Positions 58,815 to 64,000 of a stretch of DNA of 64,000 bases are shown piece by piece. Source of the stretch: Paenibacillus polysaccharolyticus (GTDB taxonomy: Bacteria > Bacillota > Bacilli > Paenibacillales > Paenibacillaceae); assembly GCF_900102085.1 (NCBI RefSeq), contig NZ_FMVM01000009.1, positions 211,549 to 275,548 on the forward strand, written 5' to 3'. Position numbers and translations under genes: made by a program. The stretch's first letter is position 1. The number at the start of each line of letters is the position of its first letter. Under the pieces are notes generated by a model. It was not told the origin of the DNA. It did not search any database and saw only the letters and a list, made by a program, of their open reading frames with translations.

Positions 58815-59459
58815 TTATTTTCGTTCCAAAAGCAGATATAATAATGGTCCTGCAAGCGGCAGTAATCCTGCCCACGCCCAGTTTGTTGTTCTTCCGTTCA
58901 CTCTGGCATCGCGATAGATAGCATACGTAGACAGTAACGTCAGTACTATGAAATCAATCGTCATGATATGTACAAACGAGGATTGATAAAATGCGTCCAC
59001 GAAGCGTTCGGAATTGCCTTCGATCAACGCATAAAGTGCCGACCCTAGTGTAAGCAACAACAGGAGCAGATGGGTCAGTTTATGCGAGGCCACTCGCGAG
59101 ACACCTCGTTTCGACTGTTTAACAGTTGGTACTGGTTCATGTATGCCTATTCGGGATGGTGCAACCAGCGCGAAATAGGGCAATAACGCAAATGCTCCAA
59201 GCCCGAAAGAAAACAGGACAAACGGCCATGCCGGTATCCGCTGCCCCTTCGATGCTGTCACTGATTTTCGAAGTAGAATACATGCATACACAGCCGGAAA
59301 AATGCCCAACCATGAGAACACCGTCAATAGCCACGGCTCCCTGCTCTGCAATGTGAGTAGTTCTTTGAATATCGGATCATTCACGGGGGAGTTCCCCGGT
59401 GCCATAAACAGCGCATATGCTATAAATGCAACCCATAGTAGTCCAAACATATATCTCAT
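58815..59459 (-). CDS. DUF2834-like membrane protein
   Basis: A 214-residue protein with about six membrane helices (about 5-20, 45-65, 78-100, 128-146, 160-182 and 192-210). The second half, ERFVDAFYQSSFVHIMTIDF then YAIYRDARVNGR, fits DUF2834-like proteins. No function is known for the family. GGAGG precedes the start. Confidence 0.8.
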   Translation of the reverse strand: MRYMFGLLWVAFIAYALFMAPGNSPVNDPIFKELLTLQSREPWLLTVFSWLGIFPAVYACILLRKSVTASKGQRIPAWPFVLFSFGLGAFALLPYFALVAPSRIGIHEPVPTVKQSKRGVSRVASHKLTHLLLLLLTLGSALYALIEGNSERFVDAFYQSSFVHIMTIDFIVLTLLSTYAIYRDARVNGRTTNWAWAGLLPLAGPLLYLLLERK

Positions 59460-59791
59460 CAGCCAGCCCTCCTTTACCTTTCATCCCCTGCTGACATCGG
59501 TTTGAAACAGTGTTGATTTTCATTCCTGGTCAACTGTTCTTCTAAGGCCCCCCTTATGACGAAGTAACTTTCGAAATGTGGCGGCATTTGGCGTTTCCTG
59601 CGCTTTCCCGAGAAATAATGATATGTTCTTACTTGGGATAAACCTTGGAATAGGTGATGCAATAGATGACAATAGGATGCTATGCAAAAGTCGCTTCACA
59701 TATATGCTTATTAAAAGTGTACCTCTTCCTCCAACATACTTCTATGAAGCTGCACACATATTCATTGAAAATCATCATCGTATCATCACAT
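59460..59791. other. Non-coding stretch with no recognised element
   Basis: About 330 bases between the DUF2834-like gene start and the pncB terminator. No convincing ORF, RNA or repeat is seen. It should hold the promoter of the 58815-59459 / 57794-58801 pair, but I could not identify it. Confidence 0.5.
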
Positions 59792-59830
59792 CAAAAAGGC
59801 ATAAGCCAGTAATCCCTACCGGTTATGCCT
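59792..59830 (-). terminator. Terminator of pncB
   Basis: AGGCATAA and TTATGCCT pair around CCGGTAG...CTGG, then TTTTT on the minus strand. Confidence 0.88.
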
Positions 59831-59860
59831 TCCTGATTTTCAAGTCCATCTTATGATATA

Positions 59861-61315
59861 TTACTCTTCCGTTGATTTCACATGCTCAGCAATCAACTTT
59901 TGCTTCATATTCCATGCGGCCGGGCTGATGTTCACGCGGTAAATCTCCGGGTTCAGCTTCCGTTGGTACTCCGGCCAGAAAAGGTTCAACTGCTCCTTAT
60001 GATACGCGCGTATTTCATCGAGCGTAGGCAGGTCATACACTTTACGTCCATTCACAAAAATCGGCTCCAGCATGTTAACTGCTTCATAACGGGTCACCGT
60101 CTTTTTCAAATAGGGATGTAGCGGGTTGAACAGCTTGAGCGGCCCTCCCTGAAGCGGCTGCTCCTCATCCGGATAGCAGATATAATCCGCAATAGCTTTG
60201 CCATGCTTCGGATCAATGATGCGGAAGACTTCTTTTTTACCCGGTGTAGACACCTTCTCGGGATTGGCCGATATTTTAAGCGTTGGCAACATTTCGCCGT
60301 TAACCTCACGCTCTACCAGCTTGTAGACTCCACCCAAAGAAGGCTGATCTGATGCTGTAATCAACTGTGTGCCGACACCCCATGTGTCGATCCGTGCACC
60401 TTGAGCTTTCAAGTTAAAGATCGTATTTTCATCGAGATCATTCGAAGCTACGATTTTCACATAGTCCAGTCCGGCTTCATCCAACATCTGACGGGCCTGA
60501 ATCGAAAGATAGGCAAGGTCGCCGCTATCCAGACGAATAGCATTCATCTTTTTGCCTTGACTCTCCAGCCACTTGGCTGTTTTGATCGCATGAGGCACGC
60601 CGCTATTCAGCGTATCAAACGTATCCACGAGAAGCGTCACCTGATCCGGTAGCACTCTTGCATACGCATCAAATGCCTCCTGTTCCGTCATAAAGCTCTG
60701 CACCCAGGAATGTGCGTGTGTGCCTGCTGTCGGAATGCCAAACTGTTCACCAGCCAGCATATTTGATGTCGCATGGAAACCGGCTACATATGAAGCACGA
60801 GCCCCCCAAATTGCGGCATCTGCTTCTTGTGCACGGCGTGTTCCGAACTCAAGCAATGTATCTTGCTGTGCCACCTGCTTAATACGAGATGCTTTCGTTG
60901 CAATCAGTGTCTGATAATTCATGAAGTTAAGTATGGCCGTTTCCACCAACTGCGTTTCCAGAATACAGCCTTCAACCCGAATGAGCGGTTCGTCAGGAAA
61001 AACAATTGCACCCTCCTTCATGGAATGAATCGTTCCCTGGAAAGAGAACTGAAGCAATTCCTCCAGAAAGACCGGATCATAATTCTCTGGTTGTTTGGAT
61101 AAAAACTTGATATCTTCCATGGTAAAACGTAGCTGGCTAATATAATTCACAATGCGCTCCAAACCGGCAAATACGGCATAACCGTTGCCAAAAGGAAGCT
61201 TACGGAAGTAGGCTTCAAATACCGCCTTCCGTTTGTGTGTACCATTCACCCAGTGCGCATACATCATGTTGATCTGATATTTATCCGTATGTAAAGCCAG
61301 GCTTGTTGTCTGCAT
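59861..61315 (-). CDS. pncB: Nicotinate phosphoribosyltransferase PncB
   Basis: A 484-residue enzyme of NAD salvage that joins nicotinate and PRPP with ATP hydrolysis. TDKYQINMMYAHW (residues 10-22) is the family start motif. FGTRRAQ near residue 163 carries the His/Arg region, and GTHAHSWV with LVDTFDTLNSG near 205-240 are active-site blocks. I chose the ATG at 61315, nine bases after GAGAGG, over the ATG at 61324. Together with the nicotinamidase and the NrtR-like Nudix gene upstream it forms an NAD salvage group on one strand. Confidence 0.95.
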   Translation of the reverse strand: MQTTSLALHTDKYQINMMYAHWVNGTHKRKAVFEAYFRKLPFGNGYAVFAGLERIVNYISQLRFTMEDIKFLSKQPENYDPVFLEELLQFSFQGTIHSMKEGAIVFPDEPLIRVEGCILETQLVETAILNFMNYQTLIATKASRIKQVAQQDTLLEFGTRRAQEADAAIWGARASYVAGFHATSNMLAGEQFGIPTAGTHAHSWVQSFMTEQEAFDAYARVLPDQVTLLVDTFDTLNSGVPHAIKTAKWLESQGKKMNAIRLDSGDLAYLSIQARQMLDEAGLDYVKIVASNDLDENTIFNLKAQGARIDTWGVGTQLITASDQPSLGGVYKLVEREVNGEMLPTLKISANPEKVSTPGKKEVFRIIDPKHGKAIADYICYPDEEQPLQGGPLKLFNPLHPYLKKTVTRYEAVNMLEPIFVNGRKVYDLPTLDEIRAYHKEQLNLFWPEYQRKLNPEIYRVNISPAAWNMKQKLIAEHVKSTEE

Positions 61316-61407
61316 TTGTCTCATCCTCTCTGACTTCCGCTCGTTTCTCAGATCATTCCTGAAAATACGAGCTTAAAGCTGATTACACCGCAATGTTCGG
61401 TGGCGAA

Positions 61408-61965
61408 TCAGTCCAAAATCGTTTCACTTGCCTTAACCACCTGTGCCCCCATGCTGGAACGAAAGTGCCCAAGTGCCCATTCATGCCCTGCAGGGTTAAA
61501 ACTGGCTACAGCGTCCTCATAGATCGTAATATGGAATCCTTTGTTATAGGCATCCACAGCGGTATGTAATACACATATATCTGTACATACCCCGATTAAC
61601 GCAATATCTGTTATGCCTCGTTCGCGCAGCTTCAGTTCCAGGTCTGTTCCGCAGAACGCGCTATATCTCGTTTTATCCATCCACCGAATTTCATTCGCAT
61701 GCTTCTCCATTACTTCGGCAAGACGACCATATAGCTGTCTTCCCTCAGTATCACGGATGTTATGAGGCGGGAAAAGTACGGTTTCCGGATGATAAGGGTC
61801 ATTTTTTTCATGTAAATCTACTGCCATAATCACTTCATCTTTATTATCGAGATACGCCTTGGTAATCGCCGCTACCGTTTCCTGAATCTCTACGGCCGGC
61901 TGACCCACAGGCAATGCTCCCGTAACAAAATCTTGTGTAAAATCAATAACAATCAATGCTTTCAT
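61408..61965 (-). CDS. pncA: Nicotinamidase (PncA-like isochorismatase family)
   Basis: A 185-residue cysteine hydrolase. The catalytic triad is visible as Asp in VIDFTQDF (residue 8), Lys in MDKTRYSAF (about 99) and Cys in GVCTDICVLHTA (about 130-140). These are the PncA motifs for conversion of nicotinamide to nicotinate. The metal-binding residues in the D-x-H block (VDLHEKNDPYHPE) are present. The ATG at 61965 follows GGGAG by eight bases. It supplies nicotinate for PncB, 93 bases downstream. Confidence 0.9.
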   Translation of the reverse strand: MKALIVIDFTQDFVTGALPVGQPAVEIQETVAAITKAYLDNKDEVIMAVDLHEKNDPYHPETVLFPPHNIRDTEGRQLYGRLAEVMEKHANEIRWMDKTRYSAFCGTDLELKLRERGITDIALIGVCTDICVLHTAVDAYNKGFHITIYEDAVASFNPAGHEWALGHFRSSMGAQVVKASETILD

Positions 61966-62013
61966 CGTCCACACTCCCTTGGTTTGAATATGGTTGAATG
62001 CATCACACGCTTT

Positions 62014-62823
62014 TTACGTATAGATCGATAAACGCGGCACTAGTTCAGTGAATCGATACAGCTGTGCCGGACGCTGGGAGTACTGATTGGAGCTGACCAG
62101 ATTGCCCTCATCGTCACGCACTTCCTCGACAATCCCTTTACGGCTGCGTGTAGATGTTATTTTACGAATAAAATTAGGCTCTTCGAAATCGGGTACAACA
62201 CTCTGGATGACCTGATATAATTCACTTAACGTAAAATCACGCGGCAGAAACTGTCTCGCAATCGTTGTCTCCAGCATCTGTTGCTGAATTCGTCTGTATG
62301 CATCTTCGATGATCGTTCTGTGATCAAAGGCGAGTTCCAGTTCTTCCAGTGCCTCCTGGATCGTAAACAACCCTACATCTTCCGCATCATCTGCTGCCTG
62401 CCTGTGTTCAAGCATCCATTCCTCTACAAGTGCAAAGAAGGCATGAGAGATAATCCAACCTCTGGGATCACGTCCAGGCTGACTATAAACGTTTAGATAT
62501 TCGAGATGTCCGCCGTCTACACCGGTCTCCTCCATCAGTTCGCGCTTCGCCGCACCGTAAATGGACTCATTTTCTTGGCAAAATCCACCAGGCAATGCCC
62601 ATCTTCCGGCAAAAGGCCAGCCCTTGCGTTTAATTAACATAACCTTCAACTCCCGAATCGGGAGGGTTTTCGTTACCGTTTTGCGCTCCCGCTTCGTCAA
62701 GGTGAACATGACGATATCTGCAGGAACCCCGTCGGGGGTACGATATTTTTTGGAACTATAATTACGTGCTTCCAGTTCATCGTTTGCTGATTCAGTGTTA
62801 ACGTGTTTGTTGTTTTCGCTCAT
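62014..62823 (-). CDS. NrtR-like Nudix transcriptional regulator
   Basis: A 269-residue protein. The N-terminal domain has a Nudix-like box GGFCQENESIYGAAKRELME then ETG (about residues 78-103), with RELMEET near the catalytic site. The C-terminal 90 residues look like a winged helix (DFTLSELYQVIQSVVPDF...FIRKITSTRSRKG). This is the architecture of NrtR, a regulator of NAD metabolism that senses ADP-ribose. Its place next to pncA and pncB supports that role. A perfect ATTATG-a-CATAAT palindrome lies upstream. The ATG at 62823 has GGTGG upstream. Confidence 0.85.
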   Translation of the reverse strand: MSENNKHVNTESANDELEARNYSSKKYRTPDGVPADIVMFTLTKRERKTVTKTLPIRELKVMLIKRKGWPFAGRWALPGGFCQENESIYGAAKRELMEETGVDGGHLEYLNVYSQPGRDPRGWIISHAFFALVEEWMLEHRQAADDAEDVGLFTIQEALEELELAFDHRTIIEDAYRRIQQQMLETTIARQFLPRDFTLSELYQVIQSVVPDFEEPNFIRKITSTRSRKGIVEEVRDDEGNLVSSNQYSQRPAQLYRFTELVPRLSIYT

Positions 62824-62857
62824 GGGCACCACCGACTATATTCATTTTGATAATTTC

Positions 62858-62870
62858 ATTATGACATAAT
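62858..62870. promoter_or_regulatory. Palindromic operator ATTATGACATAAT
   Basis: ATTATG and CATAAT flank one base upstream of the NrtR-like gene. It is a candidate NrtR-type operator. Confidence 0.5.
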
Positions 62871-62907
62871 AATAATTTTTGTCAACTGTGCATTCCAGTT
62901 TCCGTCA

Positions 62908-63312
62908 TCAGGCTCTCGATTTCGCCACACGGAACGTCGCTGTAGCCATACACCCCAGCGTTCCTGAGGAATCGCGAACCTCAGATTGGGTCGTGATGCT
63001 ACGCCCAGCTTGATGCAACACGGTTGACGTTACAATTAATTCACCCTGACTCATCGGCGCCAGAAAATGTACATTAAGGTTAGTCGTGACACAACTATCC
63101 ACCTCCATGGCAGCTGTCGCGACCATACCCATCGCCTGATCCATCAATGAGGTCAACACACCACCATGAATTATGCCCATCGAGTTGGTATGATTCTCTC
63201 CTGCGGTCAGCGCAATTTGGACTTCTTGTTTGTTGCCCTTGATGTACCGGCACCCGAGAAATCCCCAGAATCGGCCATCGCCGTCTTCCACCATTTTGTC
63301 CAAAATACTCAT
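62908..63312 (-). CDS. PaaI-type hotdog thioesterase
   Basis: A 134-residue single hotdog domain. HTNSMGIIHGGVLTSLMDQA near residues 41-60 is the PaaI signature, with the active-site Asp/Gly in HGGVLTSLMD. TTNLNVHFL and GTLGCMATATFRV complete the fold. It hydrolyses acyl-CoA thioesters, often of aromatic or medium-chain acids; the exact substrate is unknown. Confidence 0.9.
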   Translation of the reverse strand: MSILDKMVEDGDGRFWGFLGCRYIKGNKQEVQIALTAGENHTNSMGIIHGGVLTSLMDQAMGMVATAAMEVDSCVTTNLNVHFLAPMSQGELIVTSTVLHQAGRSITTQSEVRDSSGTLGCMATATFRVAKSRA

Positions 63313-63403
63313 GTTTCATTTCTCCTTCTATTCCATACGTTGTTTAACTCACTCTAGATGTCTTTTTTGTTGCTTCATTCGGAGTTCATTGCTCTCTATG
63401 ATG

Positions 63404-63434
63404 TCAAAAAAGGCGCGGACTGCGTCCGCACCCT
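63404..63434 (-). terminator. Terminator of ricA
   Basis: On the minus strand GGTGCGGAC-GCA-GTCCGCGCC, then TTTTTTG. Confidence 0.9.
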
Positions 63435-63443
63435 TCCGTTCAT

Positions 63444-63896
63444 TTAACCGCAGCTGGTCGGAGGTGAATCCGTTCCAGCTTCGACATTGACTTTCTCGGA
63501 TACTGTATCCCGAATCACCGAGATGACTAGTTGAAGCAGATAATTGATGTCACTTTGACTCTGCTGGAATTCGGTTACTAGCGGAATGCTGTCCAGTTCG
63601 TTTTGCAAGTCATCAATTTCCTGTTCAATTTTGCTAACCATGGCACTGTTGTTGAAACTTTCGAAAGCAACGATTTCTTTTTGTTTTTTCTTAATCGTTG
63701 CAATCAATTGCTGAATGCGCTCATGATCTCGGATTTTGGCTTCTGCCTGTTGAAACTGCCTTACTTCTTCGCTCGTTCCGAGCATATCTGCCAGTTCTTT
63801 GGCCTTTCCCATAATGTCGTCGCGTATGATCAGATTGCGCGTATCGTAGGTTGGCATTCCGTAATGGTTGTACTGCACTTCTTCTTCCTGCGCCAC
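63444..63896 (-). CDS. ricA: RicA/YmcA (YlbF family) protein
   Basis: A 150-residue helical protein of the YlbF/YmcA family. The pattern AKELADMLGTSEEVRQFQQAEAKI, then IKKKQKEIVAFESF and IPLVTEFQQSQSDINYLLQL matches B. subtilis YmcA (RicA), including the C-terminal Cys (TSCG). RicA forms the Y-complex with RicF and RicT, binds iron-sulphur clusters and guides RNase Y processing. In B. subtilis its gene follows miaB, and here a partial gene ends upstream on the same strand. Confidence 0.85.
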   Translation of the reverse strand: MAQEEEVQYNHYGMPTYDTRNLIIRDDIMGKAKELADMLGTSEEVRQFQQAEAKIRDHERIQQLIATIKKKQKEIVAFESFNNSAMVSKIEQEIDDLQNELDSIPLVTEFQQSQSDINYLLQLVISVIRDTVSEKVNVEAGTDSPPTSCG

Positions 63897-63960
63897 TGTG
63901 ATCGCTCCATTCGTATGAGATGATATAAGATGAGACTGTGGTTAAACATCAGTGTTTGTA

Positions 63961-64000
63961 CTAAGGCTTGGGTGGCCGCTTCGGGTTCGGATCGTTCTTT
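63961..64000 (-). CDS. Partial C-terminus of an upstream gene
   Basis: The last 12 codons of a possible gene run in from the right edge and end KNDPNPKRPPKP with TAG at 63963-63961. By synteny with B. subtilis this could be MiaB, but the fragment is too short to say. Confidence 0.35.
   Translation of the reverse strand, partial: KNDPNPKRPPKP

Noticed and set aside
1..64000. tRNA, rRNA or insertion sequences
   Set aside because: No cloverleaf-like tRNA sequence, rRNA segment or transposase gene was recognised in the window.

Overview
The window looks like a chromosomal piece of a Paenibacillus-type Firmicute. The evidence is strong AGGAGG-type ribosome binding sites, a T-box leader in front of argS, YpdA (bacillithiol system), YteA, RicA/YmcA, an Rtp-like protein, a BmrC/BmrD-type ABC pair, a sigma-B-like promoter and a Gram-positive (EssC-type) type VII secretion locus. 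Most of the window (about 11.7-64 kb) is moderate-GC housekeeping DNA. The first 11.2 kb is clearly lower in GC and organised quite differently.

Region 1 (1-11.5 kb) is the main discovery. It is an array of at least 11 short, mostly single-gene units, all on the minus strand and all without room for promoters. They are separated by 12 imperfect palindromic repeats of 30-195 bp. The repeat arms (ATAACGTT..TATTCACG on the left and CGTGAATATTATGTTAT on the right, plus strand) read on the gene-sense strand like integron attC sites: R'' ATAAC, then a variable stem-loop core, then R' AACGTTAT. The 7-9 bp at the start of a unit are the reverse complement of the R'' flank of the attC at the end of the same unit (for example GTTATCAG, GTTATGGGA, GTTATCGGA, GTTATTGGA, GTTAACT). 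This is expected of integron gene cassettes that were once circular. An attI-like single core lies at 11.49 kb. No canonical integron integrase is present. The only recombinase-like gene is a degenerate tyrosine recombinase carried inside cassette 2. Cargo includes GNAT acetyltransferases, a Nudix protein, a P-loop kinase, membrane proteins and three consecutive proteins with the HEPN RNxxxH motif.

Region 2 (11.7-27.9 kb) holds a sugar/inositol-type oxidoreductase and epimerase operon, a YfcE-like phosphoesterase, Rrf2 and DivIVA-like proteins, YteA, an ArsR-type regulator with an MFS exporter, a third Gfo/Idh/MocA oxidoreductase, an Rtp-family DNA-binding protein, an acyltransferase, a sigma-B-type general stress protein, the helicase HrpB and an SDR dehydrogenase.

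Region 3 (28.2-38.3 kb) is a complete-looking type VII secretion locus read on the minus strand: YukD-like protein, EssC, a 276-aa accessory protein, a WXG-like protein, EsxA, then a transmembrane protein kinase, a VWA protein and a PP2C phosphatase. The last three resemble the threonine-phosphorylation module of type VI systems.

Region 4 (38.6-64 kb) carries an aldehyde dehydrogenase, an L,D-transpeptidase and an RsgA-like GTPase preceded by two tiny leader ORFs with terminators. It continues with ArsR-DUF2087 divergent from YpdA and a BmrCD exporter behind a leader-peptide attenuator. T-box-controlled argS follows, then a Cys-rich copper-type protein, a CobW-type GTPase, MoaB and a quinone oxidoreductase. 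The window ends with an NAD salvage group (PncB, PncA, NrtR-like Nudix regulator) and RicA. No rRNA, tRNA, insertion sequence or CRISPR array was seen.
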